From Tractidigestivibacter sp050946515 (GTDB lineage: Bacteria > Actinomycetota > Coriobacteriia > Coriobacteriales > Atopobiaceae), in NCBI RefSeq assembly GCF_050946515.1, contig NZ_JBMNUX010000003.1, forward strand, positions 173,667-237,666: a DNA stretch of 64,000 nucleotides. Direction: 5' to 3'. The translations under genes and the position numbers were made by a program. The notes under the pieces were generated by a model. It was given only the letters and a program-made list of their open reading frames with translations, searched no databases and was not told the DNA's origin. Shown piece by piece: positions 16,512 through 23,736 of this stretch (its first letter is position 1; each line of letters opens with the position of its first letter).

Positions 16512-17906
16512 ATGGCTTTGAAGCTCAACAAGAGGACGGTTGGCCTGTTTGCCGGCCTGATCGTCCTTGCGATCATCTGGGTGGCGCCGCTCAACGCCCT
16601 CGGAGAGATCAGCCAGCAGGGCCAGCAGTGCCTGGCTCTCACGCTGATGACCGTCGTGTGGTGGGCCTGCGGCGTAGCGCAGCCTGCGTACGTCTCGGCA
16701 ATTTACTTGGCGCTGCTGATTTTGACGGGAACGTCGGATGCCGCCACGGTGTTTGCGTCTTGGACGAAGATGCAGATGTGGATGGTCATCGGCGCCTACC
16801 TGATTGCCGCGGCCGTCAAGGAGTCTGGCCTGGGCGAGCGCATCGCCTACTGGTTCGCCATCAAGTTCGTGCGCGACTGGAAGTCGCTCGTCATCTCGAT
16901 CTTCGTGCTGACCGTGGTCCTTTCCGTGATCATCCCGCACCCCTTCCCGCGCGCCTTCATGATTCTTGCCGTTATGCTCGTGATCTGCGACGCGGCCAAG
17001 ATGTCCAAGGCTGACAAAGTAAAAGTAGGCTTTCTGGTGTTTGCCGCCGCGGCGCCTGGCTCGATGTTCGTGCTCACTGGCGACTCCACGCTGAACCCGC
17101 TGGTTGCTTCCTATGCGGCTGACGGCGTCTCTTATGTGCAGTGGTTCATCTACATGTCCGTGCCCATGCTCGTGGCAACGATCTGCACGCTGGCCCTTGG
17201 CCTCGCGCTCTTCAAGCCCGAGAAGGAGATGGAGATCGACTTCGACGAGGTTCGCGAGAAGCAGGCCGCGCTCGGCCCTGTGAACAACAAGGAGAAGAGG
17301 ACCATCTTCTGGCTGTGCGTTGCCATCGTCCTGTGGCTGACCGAGTCTCTGACCGGGCTCAACATCGGCTTTGTGACGCTGCTCATCGGCGCTGCCATGG
17401 CGCTCCCCGTGATCGGCGAGGTCCTGACGCCAGCTACGTGGAACTCCGTGCCCATCAACACCCTGGTCTTCCTGACTGCCGCAATGGGCATCGGCACTGT
17501 TGGCTCCGCGACCGGTATGAACTCTTGGATTGCGAACGTTGTCCTGCCCGACTCCGTGCCTGACAACATCTTCGTGCTCGCGCTGCTCATCGCCGCAATC
17601 ACCGTGATCATCCACATGTTCATGGGCTCCGTCATGGCCGTTCTCGGCATTTGCGTGCCGGCGTTTCTGGCCTTCACGGCGGGTTCCGGCGTGTCCGACA
17701 TCGCCGTGGCCATGATGGTCTTCTCCGCCATCAACATCCACTACATCCTGCCGTTCCACAACCTCGCGATACTTGTCGGCGAGGGCGAGGATGCCGCTGG
17801 CTACTCCTCCAAGGAAGCCATGCGCATGGGCATCCCGCTGACTGCCGTGGTGTTCATCGTCGTGCTTGTGGAAGCCCTCTGGTTCCACGTGCTTGGCCTG
17901 ATGTAA
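16512..17906 (+). CDS. DASS/SLC13-family anion:sodium symporter
   Basis: 464 residues, about 11-12 hydrophobic segments. Typical SLC13/CitT features include LTGTSDAATVFASW, AAPGSMFVLTGDSTLN, and a second-half repeat with NTLVFLTAAMGIGTVGSATG; the re-entrant hairpin motifs carry Ser-Asn-Thr type residues. These carriers import di/tricarboxylates or aromatic carboxylates. Its place 19 bp after ubiD makes an aromatic acid (or acid/product exchange) the most economical substrate. A GC-rich hairpin and a tandem repeat follow before ubiX. Confidence 0.85.
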   Translation: MALKLNKRTVGLFAGLIVLAIIWVAPLNALGEISQQGQQCLALTLMTVVWWACGVAQPAYVSAIYLALLILTGTSDAATVFASWTKMQMWMVIGAYLIAAAVKESGLGERIAYWFAIKFVRDWKSLVISIFVLTVVLSVIIPHPFPRAFMILAVMLVICDAAKMSKADKVKVGFLVFAAAAPGSMFVLTGDSTLNPLVASYAADGVSYVQWFIYMSVPMLVATICTLALGLALFKPEKEMEIDFDEVREKQAALGPVNNKEKRTIFWLCVAIVLWLTESLTGLNIGFVTLLIGAAMALPVIGEVLTPATWNSVPINTLVFLTAAMGIGTVGSATGMNSWIANVVLPDSVPDNIFVLALLIAAITVIIHMFMGSVMAVLGICVPAFLAFTAGSGVSDIAVAMMVFSAINIHYILPFHNLAILVGEGEDAAGYSSKEAMRMGIPLTAVVFIVVLVEALWFHVLGLM

Positions 17907-17921
17907 GAGAGGGTCCTGAGT

Positions 17922-17956
17922 CGGTCGCCCCGCAGCTGGCTTCCGCGGGGCGACCG
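17922..17956 (+). terminator. Strong hairpin after the DASS gene
   Basis: CGGTCGCCCCGC (17922-17933) pairs perfectly with GCGGGGCGACCG (17945-17956), 11-nt loop, followed by GCACTTTGC only. Without a T-run it may attenuate, or stabilise the upstream ubiD-transporter mRNA relative to ubiX, rather than terminate fully. Confidence 0.5.
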
Positions 17957-18000
17957 GCACTTTGCGAGAGGGACGGGGCGCACGGTCCGTGGACTCCGCT

Positions 18001-18089
18001 GCCGGGGTCAAACCGCAGAGTGCCGGGGGCAAACCGCAAGTTTTCGGCGGCAAACCGCAAGTTTTCTCGGTGGCAAACCGCAAGTTTTC
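18001..18089. repeat. Short tandem repeat, core GGCAAACCGCAAGTTTTC
   Basis: The 18-bp core occurs exactly three times (18028-18045, 18049-18066, 18072-18089) with 3- and 5-bp spacers. It is preceded by a degenerate fourth unit GTCAAACCGCAGAG near 18007. Period about 22 bp, two helical turns, in the 275-bp gap before ubiX. Could be a cluster of protein-binding sites or an unstable satellite; it is not a CRISPR because the spacers are far too short. Confidence 0.85.
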
Positions 18090-18181
18090 TCTGCGCCCCC
18101 TCGTCCCAAGCTGCCGATTAAGGCGTATTTCTCAGCGCGAAGTATTCGCAGAAGCTTTGTTGCATAGTTATGGGGGTCTTT

Positions 18182-18742
18182 ATGCGCAAGATTATTGTTG
18201 GCATCACGGGCGCGACCGGCGTTCAGATTGGCTATCGCGTGCTGCAGGCGCTTGCTGACGTCCCCGACGTTCAGACGCACCTGATCGTGAGCGATGGAGC
18301 CAAGATAATCTTTGCCCGCGAGACCTCGATCACGATGGAACAACTGACTGCGCTGGCGGACGTCACCTATGACAACCACGACTTAGCGGCCGCGGTGTCT
18401 AGCGGATCGTACAAGACCGATGGCATGATTGTGGCTCCGTGCTCAATGAAGAGCCTTTCGGCTATGGTCAATTCCTACGACGATGACCTTTTGGTGCGCG
18501 CCGCAGACGTCTGCATGAAGGAGAATCGCCGCGTCGTCTTGGTGCCGCGCGAGATGCCGCTCAACAAGAGCCATTGCCGCAACCTGCTGCAGGCAGCCGA
18601 AGATGGCTACGTGATTGTTCCGCCGATGCTGACCTTCTACAGTGGGTACCAAACGGTCGCCGAACAGGTCGACCACATTGTGGGCAAGGTGCTCATGCAG
18701 TTTGACATTGCGTACGACAAGATGAGGCCGTGGGAGGGCTAG
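18182..18742 (+). CDS. ubiX: UbiX-type flavin prenyltransferase
   Basis: 186 residues. Joins a dimethylallyl group to N5/C6 of FMN to make prenyl-FMN for UbiD. N terminus IIVGITGATGVQIGYRVLQ is the flavin-binding Rossmann start; APCSMKSLSAMVNSYDDDLL matches the conserved PCSM-KT-LA-I-G segment; LVPREMPLNKSHCRNLLQ is the LVPRE.P signature; PPMLTFYSGYQTV is the C-terminal PAFY-like motif. I prefer ATG 18182 (MRKIIV) over an ATG 12 nt upstream because the GGGGG lies between them. Two base pairs separate its stop from the idi start. Confidence 0.92.
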   Translation: MRKIIVGITGATGVQIGYRVLQALADVPDVQTHLIVSDGAKIIFARETSITMEQLTALADVTYDNHDLAAAVSSGSYKTDGMIVAPCSMKSLSAMVNSYDDDLLVRAADVCMKENRRVVLVPREMPLNKSHCRNLLQAAEDGYVIVPPMLTFYSGYQTVAEQVDHIVGKVLMQFDIAYDKMRPWEG

Positions 18743-18744
18743 CG

Positions 18745-19296
18745 ATGGGAGACCAGATGGTGCTTGTGGACGTCTTCGACCGTCAGGTTGGGACGGCCGA
18801 GAAGCTCGAGTGCCATAAGCTGGGACTTCTCCATCGAGCGTTCTCGCTTTTCCTGGTTGATTCTAAGGGGCGCATACTTTTGCAAAAGCGAGCCCTGGGA
18901 AAGTACCATTCGGGCGGTCTTTGGACGAACACGTGCTGCTCGCATCCGCGCGAGGGCGAAGACGTGCGCCAAGCGGCGGCAAGGCGCGTCAATCGAGAGA
19001 TGGGGATTTCCGGAATCCGTGCCTCTGACCTGCGCGAAATCGGAAGCTTTGTCTATCGGCACGACTTTCGTCCCGAAGGCGGAACCGTCATCGAGTTTGA
19101 GCTTGACCACGTGCTGCTCGGCTTCTGGGAAGGGGAATGCTCTCCCAACCCGGAGGAGGTGTCCCAGACGGCGTGGGTCTCCCAAGACGAGCTCGCCCGT
19201 TTGCTGACCGTTGAACCCGAGCGCTTCACAACATGGCTATTCACGGCGGCGCCGATGGCGCTCCGCGAGCTCCGGAAAGAGCGCGATGCGCAATGA
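18745..19296 (+). CDS. idi: Isopentenyl-diphosphate delta-isomerase, type I (Nudix)
   Basis: 183 residues. Interconverts IPP and DMAPP. Type I features: VDVFDRQVGTAEK, HRAFSLFLVD, LLQKRALGKYHSGGLWTNTC with the catalytic Cys (TNTCCSHPREGE), followed by the RR...EMGI Nudix helix and a C-terminal EVSQTAWVSQDEL. ATG 18745 follows GGGAGGG 6 nt upstream within the end of ubiX. Type I idi is usually housekeeping or absent; here it sits between ubiX and the LpdD-like gene, so its DMAPP may feed prenyl-FMN synthesis. Its TGA overlaps the next ATG (ATGA). Confidence 0.9.
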   Translation: MGDQMVLVDVFDRQVGTAEKLECHKLGLLHRAFSLFLVDSKGRILLQKRALGKYHSGGLWTNTCCSHPREGEDVRQAAARRVNREMGISGIRASDLREIGSFVYRHDFRPEGGTVIEFELDHVLLGFWEGECSPNPEEVSQTAWVSQDELARLLTVEPERFTTWLFTAAPMALRELRKERDAQ

Positions 19297-19673
19297 TAAT
19301 AAAAACGTTAACTTGTGGAGAAGGCCGGTACGCGCTTCAGGCGGTCGTGGTCGTGACGGGCAATGGGGTTACTGTGACCATTTGCACCGCCGAGCACGAC
19401 CATCTTGGCGCGACGGCGCAGGCCGTTCCGCGTCCAGAGCATGACCGGACGGCTACAACAAGCCTGCTTGCGGTGCCGTGCCACCGCGATGATGTGCCTG
19501 CTCACGACCTTGCCGCGTCCTTGGCCACGAAGCTGCGCGTGCCTGTTGCCGTTTCCGCAGGAATGCATATAGACAATGCCAGCCGCGAAGACATTCAAAT
19601 GCTGTTAGACAATACGCAGGCGATGGGCGAGAAGATTGTCGAGGTTGTCAGAGGCTCACAACAAGCAAGATAA
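19293..19673 (+). CDS. LpdD-like prenyl-flavin chaperone / decarboxylase accessory subunit
   Basis: 126 residues. Resembles the small D subunit of gallate decarboxylase: GRYALQAVVVVTGNGVTVTI early, then HLGATAQAVPRP, a TSLLAVPCHRDDVPAHDLA segment, and a C-terminal VSAGMHIDNASREDIQML which I recognise as the family's G-H-DNA-ED signature. The start is ATG 19293, overlapping the idi stop as ATGA, which implies coupled translation. LpdD-type proteins are thought to help load prenyl-FMN into the UbiD partner. Last gene of the ubiD operon; the convergent PEBP gene ends 3 bp later. Confidence 0.68.
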   Translation: MIIKTLTCGEGRYALQAVVVVTGNGVTVTICTAEHDHLGATAQAVPRPEHDRTATTSLLAVPCHRDDVPAHDLAASLATKLRVPVAVSAGMHIDNASREDIQMLLDNTQAMGEKIVEVVRGSQQAR

Positions 19674-19676
19674 ACT

Positions 19677-20189
19677 CTATACGCGAGCAGGGAGCTGTGC
19701 CACTGCGCGAGCAAGGGTATGGCCTTCGGCTGCATGGAGAAGCTCATTTGCCCAGAAGCCTTCTTTGAGCTGCGGCGCATAGTCAAGCGCGAAAACCACG
19801 AGCGTATAGACGTGGTCCTTGTCGGGCGGCTGAGGTCCGTTGTAGCGGCAGGTCACAAGCTTGTCGTGGCTGCCGACAAGGCGCGACGCCGAGGAGTTGC
19901 GCCCTTGAACCATGTCGAGCGATTGCAGGTTCGATGCGTTCTCAGGAATCTTGCGCGCGTATCCAGGGATGTTGCATGCGCACCAGTGAATCCATGGGAA
20001 TCCACAGACGGGCGTTGAGTCAACGTCGAAGAAAATCAGCGCCAGCGACTTGGTGCCGTCGGGCACGTCGCTCAGCGTGAAGGGAAATGACCTGGTTGGA
20101 GTGCCGGCATACATGCCGGCTTCATCGGCATACTTCGCATACGCGTCCGGAATGTAGCCCTTCTCGTCTAGCTGAACGTGAACCTCCAT
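19677..20189 (-). CDS. YbhB/YbcL-family PEBP (Raf-kinase-inhibitor-like) protein
   Basis: 170 residues, phosphatidylethanolamine-binding fold. Signature DVPDGTKSLALIFFDVD, then PWIHWCACNIP, the RYNGPQPPDKDHVYTLVVFALD stretch (the P-P-D-x-x-H-x-Y phosphate pocket), and a C-terminal helix. Bacterial members have no settled substrate; a small-anion site is conserved. ATG 20189 chosen for TTGGAGGC just upstream. Convergent with the LpdD-like gene and apparently monocistronic. Confidence 0.9.
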   Translation of the reverse strand: MEVHVQLDEKGYIPDAYAKYADEAGMYAGTPTRSFPFTLSDVPDGTKSLALIFFDVDSTPVCGFPWIHWCACNIPGYARKIPENASNLQSLDMVQGRNSSASRLVGSHDKLVTCRYNGPQPPDKDHVYTLVVFALDYAPQLKEGFWANELLHAAEGHTLARAVAQLPARV

Positions 20190-20459
20190 GGTTGCCTCCA
20201 AGCTCGAACTGTCCCTTTGCCTCTGCCTGCCTCCGCGAGCAAAGGCTCATCCGTCTGTATGCGGTGTCTACCTCATTCCGCAGGCTTTCAAGAAGCGCAG
20301 GAGTGCCGTTTCCTATTTTTCTGCCCTAAACTCATGAAAAAAGTCTCCCGACTTCTACAGCGGCTGAACTTCTCGTGTCAGCGGTGCTCAACCCGGTAAA
20401 TGCAGGGCGCTCACGCCGCTGCGTGGGGGCTCCGCCGCGCCGTGATGCACGGACCGGCA

Positions 20460-20468
20460 TGTTAGAAT
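20460..20468 (+). promoter_or_regulatory. Candidate extended -10 element before the solute-binding protein
   Basis: TGTTAGAAT (TG-n-TAGAAT) lies 112 nt upstream of the lipoprotein start. There is no clear -35, as is common with extended -10 promoters. The rest of the 390-bp gap (20190-20579) shows no gene and no riboswitch motif that I can name. Confidence 0.35.
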
Positions 20469-20579
20469 GACGTCGCCTGACGGCAAGCCCTGGCAAACCG
20501 AAAGGCATCGTACGTATCGCTCCAAAGTTCACCGACAAGAGGCCGCAAACGTGGCCAACAAGAAGTGAGGAGAGTCTCA

Positions 20580-21677
20580 ATGCTCAAAGATCCCCAGCTC
20601 ACCCGTCGCCAGGCGCTCGCCGCCCTTGGCTCTGTCTCTGCGCTTGCGCTCGCTGCCTGCGGAAACTCTAGCAGCGACTCTTCGGCCGCCGACAGCTCGT
20701 CCGCCTCGGACGCAAGCTCTTCTGCCGACGCCGACTCTGCCTCAACCGAAGACGTCACCGTCCGCGTGGCGTCGCTCAAGGGCCCCACGACCATCGGTCT
20801 TGTCTCTATGATGGACACTACCTCAGGTGTCCCTACCGAAGACGCCCCCACTGAGCCCGCCGAGGGATCCACGGGCATCACCTATTCCTACACCATATCC
20901 GGATCCGCCGATCAGGTGCTCCCGCTCGTTATTCAGGGCGAGACCGACATCGCGCTCGTCCCCTCAACCGCCGCATCCGTCCTCTACAACAAGACCTCTG
21001 GCGGCGTTCGAGCGATTGACGTCAACACGCTCGGCGTCCTTTCCGTAGTAACTGGCGACACTTCCATCGAGCAATTCGAAGACCTCGCCGGTCACACCGT
21101 CTACCTGTCCGGTCAGGGAGCAAGCCCCGAATACACGCTCAACTACCTGCTTGACCAGGCGGGCATCGCCGACCAGGTGACTGTCGAGTTCAAGAGCGAG
21201 CACAGCGAGTGCGCTGCCGTGCTCGAGGCGGACCCCAACGCGATTGCCATCCTTCCCGAGCCCTTCACTACCGCGACGCTCGCCAAGAACAGCGCACTGT
21301 CCGCGCCGGTCTCGCTGACCGACGTATGGAACCGCTTTGCGACCGACGGCAGCGAGTTCGTCCTCGGCGTCACGGTGGCACGCACGGAGTTCGTCGACCA
21401 GTACCCCGACGCGATCGAGGACTTCCTGTCGCGCCACGCCGAGTCCGTCGCGACCGTGAACGCCGACCCAGCCGCAGCGGCTCCGCTGGTGGTCAAGGCG
21501 GGCATCGTCTCCAGCGAGGAGATTGCCGAGCAGGCCATCCCGCGCTGCAACCTCGTCTGCACCACGGGGTCCGAGATGCGCAACGCGCTCGAGGGCTACT
21601 TGCAGGTGATGTACGACTCGAACGAAAGCTCGGTGGGCGGCGCGCTGCCCGGCGACGACTTCTATTACGGCGCGTAG
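20580..21677 (+). CDS. Tat-exported lipoprotein, ABC solute-binding protein (NMT1/SsuA-like)
   Basis: 365 residues. Begins with a twin-arginine signal LTRRQALAALGSVSALALAACG ending in a lipobox Cys near residue 29, then a Ser/Asp/Ala-rich tether of about 40 residues. The binding domain (VRVASLKGPTTIGLVSMMD, IALVPSTAASVLYNKTSGG, GHTVYLSGQGASPEYTLNYL) follows the NMT1/SsuA pattern of thiamine-precursor, nitrate and sulfonate systems. ATG 20580 has GAGGAGA 7 nt upstream. It is followed 3 bp later by a fused permease-ATPase. Substrate unknown. Confidence 0.88.
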   Translation: MLKDPQLTRRQALAALGSVSALALAACGNSSSDSSAADSSSASDASSSADADSASTEDVTVRVASLKGPTTIGLVSMMDTTSGVPTEDAPTEPAEGSTGITYSYTISGSADQVLPLVIQGETDIALVPSTAASVLYNKTSGGVRAIDVNTLGVLSVVTGDTSIEQFEDLAGHTVYLSGQGASPEYTLNYLLDQAGIADQVTVEFKSEHSECAAVLEADPNAIAILPEPFTTATLAKNSALSAPVSLTDVWNRFATDGSEFVLGVTVARTEFVDQYPDAIEDFLSRHAESVATVNADPAAAAPLVVKAGIVSSEEIAEQAIPRCNLVCTTGSEMRNALEGYLQVMYDSNESSVGGALPGDDFYYGA

Positions 21678-21680
21678 GGT

Positions 21681-23084
21681 GTGCGCAAGCCGATGGACGG
21701 GCGCAAAAAGACCGGGGCCAGCATTGCGAGAAGGGTCGTCGTGCTTCTCGCTTGGCTTGCCATCTGGGAGGTGGCGAGCGTTCTTGTGGGCAGCGAGCTG
21801 CTGCTTGCAGGTCCCATCAACGTTGCAGAGCGGCTTGTTGCGCTTGTTCCCACGCTTGCGTTTTGGCAGACGGTGGCCTTCTCCCTTGAGCGTGTCGTCG
21901 GAGGATTTTTCCTTGCGTTTGCAATCGGCCTTGCGCTTGGCCTTGCCTCCGCGCGCTGGCGATCTCTGGCAGACTTCCTCTCGCCGGCGATCTCGTTTCT
22001 CAAGAGCGTGCCCATCGTATGCGTAATCGTCCTGCTGCTCATTTGGTTCGGCGCGCGCCAGGTGTCTATCGTTGCGACGTTTTTGGCAACGATGCCGCCC
22101 ATCTACTTTGGCGTTCTTGAAGGTCGCCGCGCCGCTGACCCCAAGATTGGCGAGATGCTTGCCGTCTTTGGGGTGCGCGGCCCCAGGCGCTTTTTTGCCG
22201 ACACTTGGCAGCAGCTGCTGCCGTACCTCACCGCTACCTGCAGAAACGCATGCGGCATGGCATGGAAGGCCGGCGTTGCCGCCGAGCTTATAGGCAGCCC
22301 CCGCGGATCGATGGGCGAGCGCATCTACCAGTCTAAGCTGCTGTTCGAGACAGGCGACCTCTTTGCATGGACCATCGTCGTCGTTGTGCTGGCATGGGCT
22401 TGCGAGAAGGTTTTCATGGCACTCCTAACAAAGACGGGCGGCTGGGCGCTTGCAGCGGCGGTCTCTCCAAGGCGCCACGAGACTGTGCAGAAAGACGCAA
22501 AGCCCCAGCCAATCGTGTTTGACGACGTCACGCTTGGTCATGCCGGCAACGCCTGCGTGCGAGGAGTGGACCTTTTTGTTGGAACGGGAGAGCGCGCGGT
22601 TCTGGGTGATGCCTCTGGTGCGGGAAAGACCACGCTGCTCATGACCTCATGCGGGCTCTTGCCTGCTCTTAGCGGAAACGTGAGCGCGCCTTCGCAGCTT
22701 TCCGTGGTGTTTCAGGATTCGCGGCTCGTCGAGCAGCTGGATGCCATGGGAAACGTCTTGCTTGTTGGGGCGGGTGGTCGAAGCGCGCAGCAAGTACGTG
22801 CTCTCTTGCGCGAGCTTCTGCCTGAAGACGCCCTCGACCGCCCGGTGAGCGAACTTTCGGGAGGCCAGCGACGCCGCGTAGAGCTCGTGCGAGCTCTTGC
22901 ACATCCATCGGCCGCCGTGCTCCTGGACGAACCCTTTGCCTCCCTCGACGTTACCGCGCATAGGGCTTCGGCGGCGTTTGTGCTTGGCCATCTGGAGGGT
23001 CGCACGCTTCTTGTCGCATCGCACGAGCGGCATGACGACGCTCTCTTGGCTGCCCGTCGTGTCAGCTTGGGAGCAAAGGGCTGA
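21681..23084 (+). CDS. ABC transporter permease-ATPase fusion (SsuC-SsuB-like)
   Basis: 467 residues. Residues about 20-255 form a permease with five to six TM segments and the EAA-type loop (GEMLAVFGVRGPRRFFADTW ... AWKAGVAAELIG). After a linker, residues about 270-465 are an ATPase: Walker A GDASGAGKTTL, Q-loop VVFQDSRLVE, signature ELSGGQRRRVEL, Walker B AAVLLDEPFASLD, and H-loop LLVASHE. Normally these are two proteins (SsuC and SsuB types). Start GTG 21681 with no strong ribosome site of its own, so coupled to the lipoprotein gene 3 bp upstream. The ATPase half is compact (about 200 residues). Confidence 0.88.
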   Translation: MRKPMDGRKKTGASIARRVVVLLAWLAIWEVASVLVGSELLLAGPINVAERLVALVPTLAFWQTVAFSLERVVGGFFLAFAIGLALGLASARWRSLADFLSPAISFLKSVPIVCVIVLLLIWFGARQVSIVATFLATMPPIYFGVLEGRRAADPKIGEMLAVFGVRGPRRFFADTWQQLLPYLTATCRNACGMAWKAGVAAELIGSPRGSMGERIYQSKLLFETGDLFAWTIVVVVLAWACEKVFMALLTKTGGWALAAAVSPRRHETVQKDAKPQPIVFDDVTLGHAGNACVRGVDLFVGTGERAVLGDASGAGKTTLLMTSCGLLPALSGNVSAPSQLSVVFQDSRLVEQLDAMGNVLLVGAGGRSAQQVRALLRELLPEDALDRPVSELSGGQRRRVELVRALAHPSAAVLLDEPFASLDVTAHRASAAFVLGHLEGRTLLVASHERHDDALLAARRVSLGAKG

Positions 23085-23099
23085 TTTCCAAGCCAGCTC

Positions 23100-23345
23100 T
23101 TGCACTGAACTCGCCTTAGTGCGAGTTTCTCGTTCCAGATTGCACCGAACTGCCCTTAGTGCAGGCCCTGCCGGGGGTATCGCCAGAGCAGGACTCGTTA
23201 GGCAATTTAGAAAATGCAGGTAGATGGCATTATCAAACTCTCAACATCTTCAAGAATGGGCTTCGGCATCTAGAAAGGGCCTGCACTAAGGGCAGTTCGG
23301 TGCAGAAATGGCGCTCGGGCCTGCACTAAGGGCAGTTCGGTGCAG
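23100..23345. repeat. Cluster of four palindromic TGCACTAAGGGCAGTTCGGTGCA units
   Basis: Units at 23100-23125 (degenerate) and 23140-23168 run one way; 23277-23305 and 23317-23345 run the other. The second unit is an exact inverted repeat of the third and fourth over 28 bp. Each unit is itself a quasi-palindrome (CTGCAC ... GTGCAG). The central 108 bp between the pairs looks unique. Placed between convergent genes, as REP/BIME clusters usually are. The whole 23085-23436 gap carries no gene. Confidence 0.85.
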
Positions 23346-23436
23346 CTAGGGAGCTTCCGGCACTCTATGGGAGCTTGTTTGCCCGCTTGGAGCGGAGTTC
23401 GACAGGATTACTTAGGAACGGCAATGGCCATTCGCC

Positions 23437-23465
23437 TGAGGGCGCCGCCGAAGGCGGCGCCCTCA
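23437..23465. terminator. Perfect 13-bp hairpin at the end of the TM1266-like gene
   Basis: TGAGGGCGCCGCC (23437-23449) pairs with GGCGGCGCCCTCA (23453-23465), GAA loop. It overlaps the minus-strand stop codon at 23463-23465. T-runs are absent; probably an mRNA 3'-end structure for the helD operon. Confidence 0.6.
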
Positions 23466-23723
23466 ACTCTCGGAAATCACGTTCGAATATGCGGTTTTGA
23501 CGCTAACTCCCTCGATGGCGCCAATGCGACCGGCAAGGGCAGCAATCTTGTCTTGGGGCGCGTCGATGGCAACGGAAATGATGTTCACGTGTCGCTTGGG
23601 GTAGGGGATGCCCATACGACCAATCACATACTGCGCATACCCATGCAGCGTGCTGTTAAGCTGCGCCACCGACTCGGGGCGCTCAACGATGATCGCCATC
23701 ACTGCGACGCGCGTTTCAGACAT
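23463..23723 (-). CDS. TM1266-like (iron-only hydrogenase system) putative regulator, ACT-like
   Basis: 86 residues. MSETRVAVMAIIVERPESV, LHGYAQYVIGRMGIPYPKR, INIISVAIDAPQDKI-type strand and the ending GVSVKTAYS match the small ACT-fold TM1266 family (NikR C-domain-like), which elsewhere sits in [FeFe]-hydrogenase maturation loci. Start ATG 23723 (AGAGG close upstream), 14 nt after the HelD stop, so co-transcribed. No hyd gene is present here; the role may be general binding of a small ligand. Confidence 0.82.
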   Translation of the reverse strand: MSETRVAVMAIIVERPESVAQLNSTLHGYAQYVIGRMGIPYPKRHVNIISVAIDAPQDKIAALAGRIGAIEGVSVKTAYSNVISES

Positions 23724-23736
23724 GGCCTCTGCGCCC

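Noticed and set aside
14856..18083. Open frame of about 1075 codons on the minus strand, antisense to ubiD and the DASS gene
   Set aside because: Composition (His/Arg/Gly-rich, no domain) is that of the complementary strand of GC-rich coding DNA; the plus-strand genes have clear motifs and ribosome sites.
18001..18089. CRISPR array
   Set aside because: Repeats of 18 bp with 3-5 bp spacers and only three to four units; no cas genes.
23100..23345. CRISPR array
   Set aside because: Units occur in both orientations with irregular spacing, which fits REP/BIME palindromes, not CRISPR.
23463..23723. Part of a hydrogenase locus, suggested by the TM1266-like protein
   Set aside because: No hydrogenase structural or maturation gene is present within the window.
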